Shown here in pieces: positions 1 through 13,300 of a stretch of 64,000 bases of DNA. The notes under the pieces were generated by a model. It was not told where the DNA came from, did not search any database, and saw only the letters and a program-made list of their open reading frames with translations. Position numbers and translations under genes: made by a program. Source of the stretch: Patiria pectinifera (Eukaryota > Echinodermata > Asteroidea > Valvatida > Asterinidae); assembly GCA_029964075.1 (NCBI GenBank), contig CM057130.1, positions 7,006,001 through 7,070,000 of the forward strand. The letters are read 5' to 3'. Every line of letters starts with the position of its first letter. Positions within the stretch are counted from its first letter, which is position 1.

Positions 1-411
1 AACCTAAAATAAATTAATAAAATAACAGTTTGGTTTCAAAAATATTGAAATTGCATAATGTGTAGGTTTCGAGACCAAATATAGGACAGTACTGCGAGAA
101 CTTGTATACCGCCTCTTTTTAGATTAAAGTGAACAAGATGATTTTGGTGTTTTTTTTCTTTGTCATAATTTATGGTATATATACACCACATGATTTTTTA
201 TTAATTCTGTTTCAGTTTCTGGTATAAACAGCACTTAAGCAAACAAAGCTGAACAGCAATGGTATGCAGTTAAAATATGGCAAGGGGCAAAAGAGTAGAG
301 TTTACTTCCTGTACATGTAAATTCATTTAACAGGCTTTGTTCTTCACCAATAATTTCATGTATGAAGCCAACTAACCAGTAACCTGCAAATATCTAAACA
401 ATTTGTCTTAC

Positions 412-1782
412 CAATGTTTTCACGATGTTCTTTGAGACCAGGAACAACTTGAAGCAAGTGGTTCCGAACACGTTGCATTGTTGTTCCACAGCTTCCAGTC
501 AGTTCTTGACGCCTTCTGTGAGCTTCAAATCCACTCTCCTCGACGAACTTCTGTGCAGTAGCTACGATGCCTGGGAATAGTTGTTCAATGGAGGGTCGGC
601 CCCCTCGGCCTCGTTTAGCAGATGTATTGTTCTGAGACTCACTCAGAACACTGGCTTCGCGTTTCCCTTGCAAAGGCTGCACTTGGTCAGACTGGTTCAT
701 CCTCTGCAGTACTAAAAAAATATGGATTTAAATATACTGATTAATTATTGCTATTATAAAACTGTTTAAAGAAATTTTTAAATAAATTACTTTTTTGAGA
801 AGAATTTAAGCCACAGTTGTATGTAGGAAAACTGGCATGAACAAGCGTCAATGGTACTCAACCCAGCGTCAACAAATGTTGTACATATGTATAGGTTTTT
901 GAACATCAGAAGTAGCTTTATGTGGCAGAAATGGCAACAGAGAACATCTTCACTTCAGCATATCATTCAATTCAAAGGGTTTTTTTTTCAACGCGAAACC
1001 TACAACGAGTTTGTTGGTGTAGAGTTTTTGCCATCTTGTTCATGTGATGCAGCGATAAAAACAAGATGGCGGCCAACACTAAATCAACAAACTTGTATGT
1101 TTTGAGTGGCAAAAAAACCTTTTTAAATAATTTTAAATTTAATATATATGCTGAATACATTCTTTTTTGTGCTATCTCTACCATATGAAGCTACTTCAGA
1201 TGTTCCAAAAACTATACAATATGTTTTGATGCTTGTTGGCTCCAGTTGAGTTGATGTTTCAGATGCATTAGTATGCCCCTTTAATATTGCTAAATTACAT
1301 GAGTAAATTTAAAATATATGAATATCAAGCTGCAAATGGATAGGCCATTGTTGTCACCATAAATTTAGGGGCGACATAAGCCCAGTAAATTTTAAGAGTA
1401 GGGCCTAGACCTTTCATTTTTTTTTGAAACATTTTTTTCAATGTTGTCATTTTACACATAGGCCTATACCTAGATCATGCACTAAGATATGTTTTAAAGC
1501 TTTCCCTTTTAATTTCTAGCAACAAGCCATAAGCATGTAAAGTGCCTATTATTAAACAAAGAAAAAATACTTACATCGAAGCGGGTCAGCCTGTTGGCAA
1601 TTACTTGCACCAGCGTGAGCGGCATTTGCCGTCGTGACCGTTGTGCTTGCAGCCATTACAGCCGTTGCTCGCGATGCTTCGCAGCTAGTGTTGGTAGATA
1701 ACAAGGTAGCACCATGTTCAATTCGCTGGGTAAAACGAAGTAAATCAGCAACCTCTGGAAGCAGCCCAGAAAATTCATCCAT
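412..1782 (-). CDS. Unidentified spliced gene, 5' part (two exons)
   Basis: I do not recognise the product. Exon A (1782-1575) opens with an ATG in good context and encodes about 69 residues starting MDEFSGLLPEVADLL; the rest is Ala/Thr rich. It ends at a GTAAGT donor. Exon B (711-412) follows a TTTTTTTAG acceptor and continues in frame (split codon T+TA), ending at a GTAAGA donor in phase 1. Exon B encodes a basic patch (KRGRGGRPS) followed by a predicted helical stretch (IEQLFPGIVATAQKFVEE) and a second one around RVRNHLLQVVPGLKEH. This layout resembles the N-terminal part of uncharacterised transposon-related ORFs of invertebrates; that resemblance is from memory and is inference. Further exons would lie left of the window. 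It is on the same strand as cryptochrome and could lie inside a long cryptochrome intron or be an independent gene. Confidence 0.45.
713..1574. other. Intron of the unidentified gene
   Basis: AT-rich sequence between the two exons, with no ORF that looks coding on either strand. Short ORFs here are chance. No recognisable repeat. Confidence 0.4.
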
Positions 1783-4319
1783 GGTGTGGTACTGCACCAA
1801 GGAGCATAGAGCATGGAATGCAAGGACGAACTTGTTCTTTTATTTACGTCTTGTGTCAAACTACATCAACTAGTATTTGTGTGCTTCTCTATGGTTACGA
1901 TGCGTCGAGCCGGTTGATTTCGTTGACAGCTACGGCGCCGCGGACTTCGCGAACCTGTGCTACCGTCGTGATCCCTGCATCAATACATCAACCAACGTGT
2001 AAGGGTCGCAGGGGGAACTGACTCTAGTGCTATGCTGCAGCACAGATTCGCACGCTAATCTTGTAGACTATCTATTGTGTACCGTCCAAGCCACTGCATG
2101 CTATGCGTGTACTTCACTACTTGTTTATGTTGTTCTGAAGGCTCAATACAAATGTAATTACTTTTTTTCCCCTTCTCGTCGTCGAATCCTCCAGCATTTC
2201 TTTTTACTATAAGTGGGCACAAGTCATATGGAGGTCTTGATATTTTTACGGCTTTGTTTTGTACGACACCGACAGTAAACGAAATAATCTAATAAAATAA
2301 TACATTTTTTTCACAATAATTGTTTTAATCAACATGGGTAATATGGTTAAAAAAAAAATTCACGAAACCATTTCTTTTTCGAGACTTCCATGAATGGGAG
2401 CGGTTTTATTTTTTATTTCAAATTCACTTATTATTCTTCAAAGATGTTGGATTAGGGCGTCCGACGAATATCATTTTTAGCAAAAAATAACATTATCCTA
2501 TTTTGTATCACCATGATGAAAATTACACAACAAAATCAATGGAGTTTGAATCAGCTAGCTTCATAGGTGTTTGCATTTTGGAGTTACAACAATTTAAATG
2601 GCCGAATTTGGAGTTTCAATTCAGTGAGGTTTACATTATACTTGTATACTTTAAGCATGTTTTAAAAATCTTAATTCTGTTCCGGGAAAAAAAAAATCCA
2701 AATGGTCACAATTTATGGCCAACCGTCCGTTTTTTCCCCTTCACACTGCGCCAGACCAGCCGTCCCTTCGGAATGCCTTGATATCGGCGCCCAATATACG
2801 CAGTCAGTAGTTCCAAAGGAACGGGCATTATTAATCTGAGCACACGTTGCGCTGGAAGTCAGGTCCCATGCAACCTTTATACGTTGGTCGATGTATGTTG
2901 ACACGGGGAACACGACGGCAGCACAGCTGAGGTTCGCGAACTCCGCGTAGCCTGGCCTGATACAACCTGTACAGTAAACAGCCGTCGGCAGCTCCAAACG
3001 ACGCCCGCATGTGGTGCAAAAGGATTCTGGTCAGTTTGGCTACTCGCCAAAATATAAGGGCGTGGGAACTTGAAATTGTCACCGGCGCTGCGCAAGACAG
3101 ACAGGTTTATCGTCATGACGACATTTCACCACCAATGAGATGAGCTGGGAAACGTTCGCGCCAAACTGATTTGATTGATAGACAATAAGACCCGCCCACA
3201 CATCCCATATATAGGTTGTCTTGCGCAAGGCATATCTATAGTAACAATGTTGCCAAGGATATTTTAGTGACGTGTGGGCTTCGTAAAAATTCATGAGTGA
3301 CAGTTTCTGTACTTCCCGATAGAGAGTTGATCAACAGTTGTCTTCAGTTTATTCGCATTTCTTTCCAAACTCGTTTCGGTTCATTTTCAAACCGAAGGTA
3401 ATAAAAATAATTACATGTACAATGTATTTCAATCATTTAATGTTTCATTTACTTGAATGAACCGTGTTAAGCATAATACCGTAATTTAGGTTCCCGGGTA
3501 CTATTGTAAAAAAAGTATTAAAATAATTATTACACTTAATGGAGAGAAACGTTTTTGAAACGATCTTTTAAAACGATCTTTCGTGTTTTTACGTTAATTT
3601 GTTTCTGGACAATTGGTGTTTCCTTCAACTTTATTTTTGACAATTGAGTGATTGCATTATATAATACCGAAACATCTAAATAATACCAAAACAGAAAGTT
3701 GTCCAAATATCCGTTCGGTTGTTTGACTAATTCCTGCAATAAAAAAATCGACATTTCACATGCTACTTCTGGACATTGATTGCGAACAGTCTCTGTTCGC
3801 AATGTACCAAAACAGAAAGTTGTCCAAATATCCGTTCGGTTGTTTGACTAATTCCTGCAATAAAAAAATCGACATTTCACATGCTACTTCGGGACACTGA
3901 TTAAGAACAGTCTCTGGAAAATACATCTGCACGCATGTTCGCTGACTTCGCGTTATGATAATAAGACGGGCAAGTGCTGTGAATTATTCAGTACGACCAT
4001 TAACATAACAAAGGCGCAAGTTTCGCGCTACCTCATTAACTTGACCACGGATGGATGAGTAGCTCCGCGAAGTTCGCAAACTGGCTAGCTCTTTGGATAT
4101 TCGCGAAGTTCGCGAACACTTCGCGAATTCAGTTTTGAAGGCTGCCCTAAAATTCCCAAAGCATTTCCTAAGGAACCTTCCTTTATCCTCCGCATTCAAC
4201 TCTAGTCATGCTAGACTGAGTATCACCTGATGTCTTACAGAGCCCTCTATCTCCATAACCAATTCCTGATGTAAGCAAAGCAATTTTTTTTTTTTAGTTG
4301 CCTAGTTGTCAGGGCTCAC
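1783..4319. other. Non-coding stretch left of cryptochrome exon 4
   Basis: No convincing exon is visible. In particular I could not find the cryptochrome exon that should follow exon 4 (the part containing the conserved SPYLRFG region), so it is probably left of the window. The stretch holds a 121-bp tandem duplication (3684-3918) and several nearly identical 'TTCGCGAA' type short palindromes around 4060-4130. Confidence 0.4.
3684..3918. repeat. 121-bp direct tandem duplication
   Basis: The segment starting TACCAAAACAGAAAG at 3684 recurs at 3805 with only a few differences over about 113 bp, including the phrases ATCCGTTCGGTTG and AATCGACATTTCACATGC. It lies in non-coding DNA and looks like a simple local duplication. 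Confidence 0.85.
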
Positions 4320-7300
4320 CTTTCGTTCAAGATGGCGGTCCAACTGTTGCTTGGCAACAGTCTCTCCACCAATCCAGACTGGCGGCGGGATATCTTCGGG
4401 GTCAAACCCTGTAAAAAGAGAAAAACTGTACTCTTCAAAGGTTGAAGTTATATTTTGTTAATTTTTTTTTTATTTATTCTGATTCTTAAGTGCCTTTTTG
4501 GTCAAAAAGCCAAAATGATATGTCAAAAAATTGACAAAATTGCAATGATTTTGTTTAGCAATTCTACTTCGCGTCTTGTGAAACACCCCTCTGCCTGGCC
4601 ATGTCTTTGATATCATGGTATGTGCCTTGCGCATGTAGTGCTACAAATCTCCTTTAAAAAAATATGGAAATTGGAGCACGTGCTGCACGATGTGGCGCAT
4701 AACGCAGGGGTGTTTTACCTGCGGTTTAAAACCATCCATGTGACGGGCTCTTGACCAATAGGAATGGGTCAACTGTCTGGGGTATTTATAAATTATCATT
4801 TACAATGGTTCATGAAAGTCAATAACATGTCTCTATATCAAAGCAAAAGTATTCTTCCAAATATTTGTAAAATATGTACAGTATAAGCCTCATTTACTTT
4901 TATCAACCTGGTAACTGCTTGGTTTTTTTCACAGCCAACAACTTTTGTGAAATGTTGAGTATGATACACAAGACAGTACAATGCACATCACAGTAGAAAA
5001 TGCAGTAAGAGAAGTCAAACTAGTACGTCCTAAAATATAATTTATTGCTCAAAAGTTTAGGGCTAGTTCCAATGATGATACATCTATCAAGAAAAGATTG
5101 CAATTAAGTGATTCTGAATCTTCAAGAGCACTTCAGTTTAACAAAATGGGATAAAACAACATTATCGAGTCAACGACTCCTTACAAATGGACAGTGCGGA
5201 TAAATCTACATTTTAAATTTATTTCTTTATTCATTACGACTATTTTTAGCCAAATGGCATCAATTAAGAGTCCCCTCAGGAAGAAAAACTAATCAGCACA
5301 ACTTACTATTTTGATTTCCTGCGGGGCAATTTGCAAATTGTAGACTGCAGCTCATCTGTTTTTTTCTATGGTAATTTTTTTTTTTATATAAGTGGCAGTG
5401 TGGTAAATGGTAATTTTTTCCAACTTTCTTCTAAAATATAGAAATTTGAAATTCAGATTTAGCTGTGAAACTTGAAAGGTCTTGGACATAAGAGGGTCTG
5501 AATTGCAATTCAGAATTGTCTAGTCAAAACACTCCATTCATCGCAAAACCAATCTAAAACCAAATCAGAAGACCATAATGATTCGAGTGCAAACCCTTCA
5601 TGGACCTTTTTAAAGTAATTATAGCCCAAGGGAATTGAAACCAATTCTATGAACTTCACACTGAACACCAAAAGCACTTTACATATACAATCACACACAA
5701 GAAAAAAAAACACTATTTACTTCATTCCACACTCAACGGCTATGGATTTTTTTTCTGTATTTAAATATTTCTAGATTGGGTAAATTTCAGTGGATTCTTT
5801 AGGCCCCCCAAAAAAGGTTCCGGTTTCTGGTCTGCGCGCGCGTCGCCGTAGCCATGCGCGTCGGCAAAATTAAAAAGTTTTTTTTTCAATGTAAGATGAT
5901 GACTCAAAACTGCCAAACTCACTGGTTTGACTGGAATCCTGCTGCTGCACAATTTTAACATGCTGGGGTTACGATCGAGTGTAAGCTTTATGTGGCCTCT
6001 CTGTGCTCCCATACATTTTGCACTAAATTTAGTCGGGCACCATTTGCAGTCATCAGGCGAAATTTGAAGAAAAAAAAAGTAAGAAAAAACAAACAAAAAA
6101 ATGCGTCGCCGCACCACTTTTGGAGCAAGCTCCATACCAGAAACCGGAGACTTTTTTTTGGGCCTTAGTATACTTAGCCTGCTTTGTTCTGTTGTTCAAA
6201 CATTGGAACTGTCAATATGCTGTTTACATGAACATATGAATAATGTGCATAATGGAGCTTCAAGAGAATTGTACAGGTTGTGTAATTTATTGTGCCGCAT
6301 TCACATGCTCAGATCTCCTGCAAATTTTGACTGAAATATCCATTAACGTTCCTAAACTCTGGGAATGTAAAATATGCGAAAGTCTCTACTCTCTCGTCAA
6401 ACAAGGGTCAGAACTTCATCACAAAAATTCTTGATCCTGGATCCCTGCCGTGAGAGAATTGCTGCTGATGCTGCAGTTGATGACTTTGATGCCGATAACT
6501 TTGAAATATGCAAGATGGAGACAATTTGATGACAAACTGATGAATCAGATGACGAGTTTGAAGAGTTCAAATAGTACTTGGCGGCCTTAATGATCAGCAC
6601 AAAAAATGGCATATCCGCAATGCGACAAACGTCCGTGGGCTTACGTTACCAAGACGCCTGATCGTTTTCCACAGTTTCCGCAACTTGCCCTCGCCAACTT
6701 GCAACCTTGCTGTTGAGTTTTCCTACCCACTGACAAGTGGATTTTGCATACTTTTGGTTATTAATTTTTGTATTTTTTTTCCAGAATTTTTTTTTTAATT
6801 GGGAGAAGAAACTTGGATGTTAGCCATGGCACACTCCAATGAAATAATCTGAAGAAAATGTAAATTTGACAGTGAAATATACAGCCTGTCTAAAAAAAAA
6901 TGGAACAATCAAAACGATTTTTTGTCAATATTAAATCTCAACATAAGTAAGTCGTTTTGAGCATCACATTAAAGAAAAAAGATCAGGCTTTCCAATACTT
7001 TTTGTTTCATCTCATTTGCTTTTGTCAATCCAGAGATAACTCCAGTTTACTGCGGAACACAAAAATCGAGTTTGTTTCTTTTGCCAAGTTGCAATCTTTT
7101 GTGAGCTTCAAGACAGCATGGCACAGTACTCGAAACAACTCTGCCCATGCAAAGAAGTGGCACAAAATCGATTTTGGTGTATCACACTAATTAAAATTGA
7201 TTATATCTCTGAATTGACAAAAGCAAATAAAATCAAACAAACACTATTGGAAAGCCCAGTCTTTGTTCTTTAATATTATGCCAAGTAAGAATGACTTATT

Positions 7301-10300
7301 TTGAAATTTCATATTTAACCAAATTTTTTTTCTGATTGTACCATTTTCTTTTTAGACAGGCTGTACAGTGAAGGGTAAAACCTAATATGGATTTACATCA
7401 CCCGACGCAAAAATTCCACCTTACGAATAATGCTAAATAACTTTTTTACCTCTCCATCATGATTGTGTGCGTAAATTATGGCAAACAAACAGGAACCAAT
7501 GAAACCTTACCAGAACTGCATTTCCATTTTCCAACTTCAACGCCAATTAACATTTTTAAGTTTGGTTTCAACCTCAAACCCATCACAGAAACAATTTTAA
7601 TCACGCAGAGTTTCCAAAAAAAACAGACCATCATTAATCATCGACCATAAATCTCATTATTCCTCGACCATCCAGAAAATCAAAAGTGCATTCATTTTCA
7701 CTGCAATTCTGGATTTAATGAGCATGCACTAACTAACGGACTTACCCAGCTCTTCTAAAGATGAGAGTCCATATTTAGAATCATGATTGGATGTTATCGC
7801 CGTATTGATTCCTTCGATGTCCGACAGCGTGATTGTGTCCTCGGGGAACGGCGGCTGATCCAGGAGCGAGATGAGGTACTGAAAGTGCTTGTAGGTGAGC
7901 GGTGGACTGTTGTTGTTCATCTTCAGAATCCTGGAGAGAAAAAAGAAAAGTTGCAGTACATATAAATTGTTAGCTTTAAAATATTGTATACTTGTAGCAG
8001 ATTTTTTTGTGTACAACTTTATGTTAGAATAATTCTTAAAGAAATAAACAGTTACAGAAAACATTTCAAAAAAATAAAAATTTAACCCTAACTCCCTAGG
8101 CCGTTTTGTCAGGATGAAGCCTCAATCCTGCCAAATCCGCCAATTGGCCTCATGAACAATTAGCCTGAATCCTGCAAAAGCCTCCATTATATCTTCAATT
8201 TGGTCCATGGATGGGGTGACCATTGCCTGAATCATGCAATATCTTGCAGCAGTGACTGTCAATGTGTTGAGGCTTGACCAGGGACGTCCTGGAGCAGTAC
8301 GGAGGATTTCAAGCATAATCCAGGCCTATATTAAAGCATGACTGAGCAAAAACAAAACAAGGTCCAGCCCAAGATCTTGACAAAGTGCATCCTACGAAAT
8401 CAGTAACGCAATTTTGCCATGTACATGTATCTTCAATCCTCCAGATTCCTCCGCTTTGGCAAAGAGGATTTTCAAGGATTCAGGGTGGTTAGTGTTAACT
8501 GTTGTCCCTTTGCATTTTCGCTTGCAAACCTCCTCAATCCTTTGAAACCTATTTACCTTGCAAGAAACCAATGGTACATGTACATCTTTGCTCTAAAACG
8601 TCACGAGTGATCAAACCTATACTGTCGTCATGGTCATTGTCTTTCTTAATTCAAACAATTTTTCAGAACCGCTTTGTGGATTTGAGGAATTTGCGAATGG
8701 TTAGGGCATGGACGTTGTGTTCCCTTCTCAATGGTTTGGGTAGAGGGGGAAAAAATGGTCTTTTCACTCACTCCTTGGGATCATAGAGTGTATGCGACAT
8801 TCTGGTGATAACCTGGACTTTGAACGTCGCTGCAAGTGTCTTGATCTTCGCATCTCGCTGAATACCAAACACCTCAGGATCCTCCTCGAATGATAACCGA
8901 TTCACTCCCCACTCCTGGAAGAGTTTAGGAAATACATCAGACGGCTGGCCACGAACAAGAAACAGTCGCGAGTTGAGTTTGCGGAGACTCGAATCGAGGT
9001 CTTCCAAGCACTGGAGCAGGTATCTGGACAAAAGACAAACAAGCAAAATAATGACAAATTAACGAGCCGTTAACCCTAACCCACCTCACTCCTCCAAAAT
9101 CCTCCTGACGGTTTTGGAGGATTCTAGAGGATTGAGGATGAATGGTGATTGAATCAAATGAGGATTCTGGAGGATTGAGGATGAATGGTGATTGAAGCAC
9201 ATGAGGATTTTGGAGGATTGAGGATGAATGGTGAATGAAGCACAAGAGGATTTTGGAGGATTGAGGATGAATGCATTTTGAGGCAGGACTGTCTGATGAT
9301 TTTGAAGGATTTGGCGTTGGTTATCCTTCATTTAAACACGAGTGCAAAGTTTTGGGATGAGGAGGATTGAGGATGAATGCATTTTGAGGCAGGACTGTCT
9401 GACAATTTTGAAAAATTTAGGCGGAGTTGAAAAATTTTGGAGGATTGAGGATGGTTGTAAGCAACAAGGGCCTAGGGGGTTAGGGTTAATGGAAAAAAAA
9501 TGTGTGTTATCTTGCAAGATGAGTTTCAATCAGAGTTGTAATGACTCGAGTCAATGACTCGACTCGAGTCCGACTCGAGTCACTTTTTTTGGCGACTCGA
9601 CTCGACTCGAGTCCCGACCGGTAAATGACTCGACTCGACTCGAGTCACTGCGAGCAAATGACTCGACTCGACTCGAGTCCCTCATCAGAATGACTCGACT
9701 CGACTCGAGGAAGGCTAATAAGACTCGAGTCCCAATAAGTAAGAGCAAAACTTATTTGAGAAAAATATTTGCAATGACTTACGCCGTGCCAGTTTTTGTT
9801 CACGTCACGTTAATGTTCGCGAGTAATGTACGTTCATATACAGCGGCCGTCTGTTTTCCTTCCTCCATAATGATACAACAAACATACACCGTGTCGCGGA
9901 CTCCCACCTTGTGGTTCTATAGCATGTAATGCTAAACCCGGAACCAGACTTAAAACGCATTTCTCAATCCGTGGTTTCATCATTGGTTTCGGGCGATTTT
10001 GAAGTTCTTGGTGGAACGCTGGCTAAATTTATGTCCCGATTTCACAAAACAAATGGATACGGACTGGCCCACCTTTAAATAATCAGAAACAGTTTTGTAT
10101 ATTGCAATCAGGTTTTGACGTTGTCAGCGATCAGCGAACAACAAAATCTAGACCCGAAGCCAAACCAGTTATAAGTCCGAAGTTTCACATCTTCTTATCT
10201 GTGACATGAGCTAGCAATGGAAACTGTTGGTTGGGTACCATACAGCATACTTTATGTCTTTGGATTTTCGTAATAGACTGGTGCCTTGTATTTCTCTCTT

Positions 10301-13300
10301 GTGTTTGTTGCTTTTTATTGTAATTTATTATATAGTGTTCAAATATTTGTGACTCGAATTGACTCGAGCTAAATGCTTGACTCGACTCGACTCGACTCGA
10401 CCACACTCTGTGACTCGACTCGACTCGACCACACTCTGTGACTCGACTCGACTCGACTCGACCTTGTTGACCTAATGACTCGACTCGACTCGAGTCACTT
10501 CTTTAAAATGACTCGACTCGACTCGAGACACAAAAATCAGTGACTCGTTACAACTCTGGTTTCAATGGCAGTTTTTCGACAGTGCCATCATTTTCATGCA
10601 CATCATGCGTTCAAGAACATCATGCCTCAGAGAAAACAACCACAACATTTAATGATTCCAAAACAAAGGAAACTTTAATATTCATATTACAAATTCATCT
10701 TCTGTACAAAGGAATCTTCAGTGTCTTTTTATACCTACCTTAAGGTTAAGCAAAAGCAATGGGCAGTGTACAATCACGTGTACATGTACATGATACAGGT
10801 AAAGATTTTATTGCATACATGTAAGCAGAAAAAGGAAGCTCGTGTATCAATGCCCAAAAAAAGGCCCAAACAAAAAGCAAATGCCTTTGAGAGCAAAATG
10901 TTTAAAACATTACAAATCCCTTATCTCACTACATGTTTTACACAAATCTGTCTATTTCAGAAAAGTGTCGTCTTTTTTTTTTCATCCATCGTTTTCTTTG
11001 CAAACTGTTTAATATATTTTTGAAGTGAAAAGTGCGATTTTTTTTAAAGGACTACATAATTTGTTGTAAAGATAAAATCCCATTGATGACTTGTTTTGAG
11101 CAAATGACTATCTATACATCACATTTCCACATGTTTTGATGAACAGTAAACAACACTTGCCTCGTCGTTTTTTAGCCGGAAGCATGTTCAACAGTATTAT
11201 CTGGGGATGCATCAATTCATTGGACTGCTCACTGCATCATTATCAAGAGATTTTGAAAAGTCTGAACAGCGTTTGACAATGCCATTACACAAATTGGCCT
11301 CAGGCTAAATATAGCCAGGACAAAAACAAAAACATTTTTCCAGACATGGCAACATTAAAAGGTCGACAATAAAAGGACTCTTAATTTGTCTTGAAATCAT
11401 TTGAAATCCCCAAATACAAATTAATTCAAAGTTATGACATTTAGACAATTTAAATCGCTTTCAACCACTAACATCACTCATTTACCCTTATCTGAACTTA
11501 TTCACATTTCTAAAATTTTACGATACCGAGCATTACTTTTATGTTAAAATTTTCTTTCCTATTTAAGTCTAAAATCAAAATGAGTACAACATTTTTTTTT
11601 TCATAGATTTGTCATTCCTTTTAAGTCTAAAACATTTTGAATAATTTTAGAGATTTCCTTAAAATGCAAAAAAAAAATTACCCAATTGTACTTTCACAAA
11701 TATCGTTTTAAGATTCCTCCAAACAAAATCAAAATCTGGTCTAATGAAACATAAAAGTCACTCATTTATAAATCATTTGTTTTGTTTTTTATTTTTTTTT
11801 AACACTTTCCAAACAAAGCAGGAACATTCCAACAAATAATTTCCTTACAAGTTGCCTTCATCCTGCCATTTATTTGACACGTGTTTTGTGGATCTGTAGA
11901 GGCAGGCGAATTAACTTCTCAAAACAAAGCCATGTGGGTAGGACTTTGCGTAATGCATGCGCCCGTGCATGAGCCCGTGCATGAAAGCAGTTCATCAAAA
12001 CATACACATATTAGTACATGTGCATGTTTGAGTGGCAGATGTTGTGAGTTTGTTTTGAAGCCAAACTGTTAAAAAAAAAAAAAAAAAGATATATTGCGGC
12101 ATAATGCGGCTTCTCTCATGTGTACATGTACATGTACATATAAATAAAACAAAAGATAAACAAAAATACGGCTTTTGTTTTCAGAACAATAATTTGTAGT
12201 ACAGTCTTCAATCATACTAACTGTAGTACATTGTTGAAGTAAATTAATTTGCCACAAATGGACTTTTTCCATTTTTTTTTTTGAAGGTGTCACAGTAAAG
12301 TTTGTTTGTTTGTTTGGTGGTTTTTATTGGGGGGGGGGTGGGGGGGTTTGTTTGTATTTGTTGGGGTTGTTAGTGTGTTTATTCGTTGGAGATGTTGAGT
12401 TTGTTTCTGCATTCAATAGGGGACGTTGTTTGTTTGTTGTTTTTGAAAAAAAGTTTTCTTCGCCAAAATGTAGTCGTTTAACCCGTAAGCTTGGATTAGG
12501 GATAAGTTTAAAGGGAATGTACAACATTTGTTTTTGTTTTAATTTTCAGAAATAAGTTGATTTGGAGGATTAGTATGATATAGCAAATATTGTTAAAACT
12601 GACTTGTTTCATGTTTTGGGCTTACAGATGCTGGAAAAACCAAGAAAACCAATCATGTTCTTGTAGTCTGGTTCCCTGACCCCACTTAAGATGAGACAGA
12701 GCAATTTATAGACTTTGGGGAATTGTAAGGCCAGAGAATCAGTCAAGCTGACTTGTACCCCCTTCACAGACGTGTAATCAATTGCAAAGAAAATGAGGAA
12801 TAACTTTATATGAAAAATTAGAAGCAGCTTTTGACGAAAAAACAAGTTTTCTCCAACGCTGGTCGGCCGTTGGAAAAATACAAGTTTTCTTGAAAATGTC
12901 AGCACACCAGGAGCCAAGATTTTACAGAATGGTTTAGACTTAACCAGTTAGGTATTTCGTGATAACTTGATCATTTCGTTTTTTGATGTTTGCAAATGTT
13001 GTATCTTCCCTTTAACTTTCTAATGGTGACCGTTTACTCCATGTAAATTTTTACCAAAGTAAAGTTTAACATCTGCTGCCTATTGCAATGCTGGCCCTTT
13101 CACCTGAAATTTATACGAACTGCAGTTTGCCTGACATTTCCATGTTAGCTCAATGTATTGATCCCACCAAGTCTACAAATATCTGCCCAGGGAAAAAATT
13201 ATGCTAAAAATATCAAAGCATTTTACGATTTCAAAGAAAAACACGTCAATAAATTTGTTTGTTCAGTTTTTACAAATTTGTATCAGTAGATCTACACATA

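Noticed and set aside
3984-4199. 71-codon minus-strand ORF near cryptochrome exon 4
   Set aside because: Built on repeated TTCGCGAA words; does not match the next cryptochrome exon.
9086-9331. Overlapping minus-strand ORFs with ILNPPES / SSILQNPH repeats
   Set aside because: Translation of the ~47-bp tandem repeat of the family C variant, not a gene.
9551-9748. ORF with DSSRVES repeats
   Set aside because: Translation of the GACTCGAGTC subterminal repeats of the hAT-like element.
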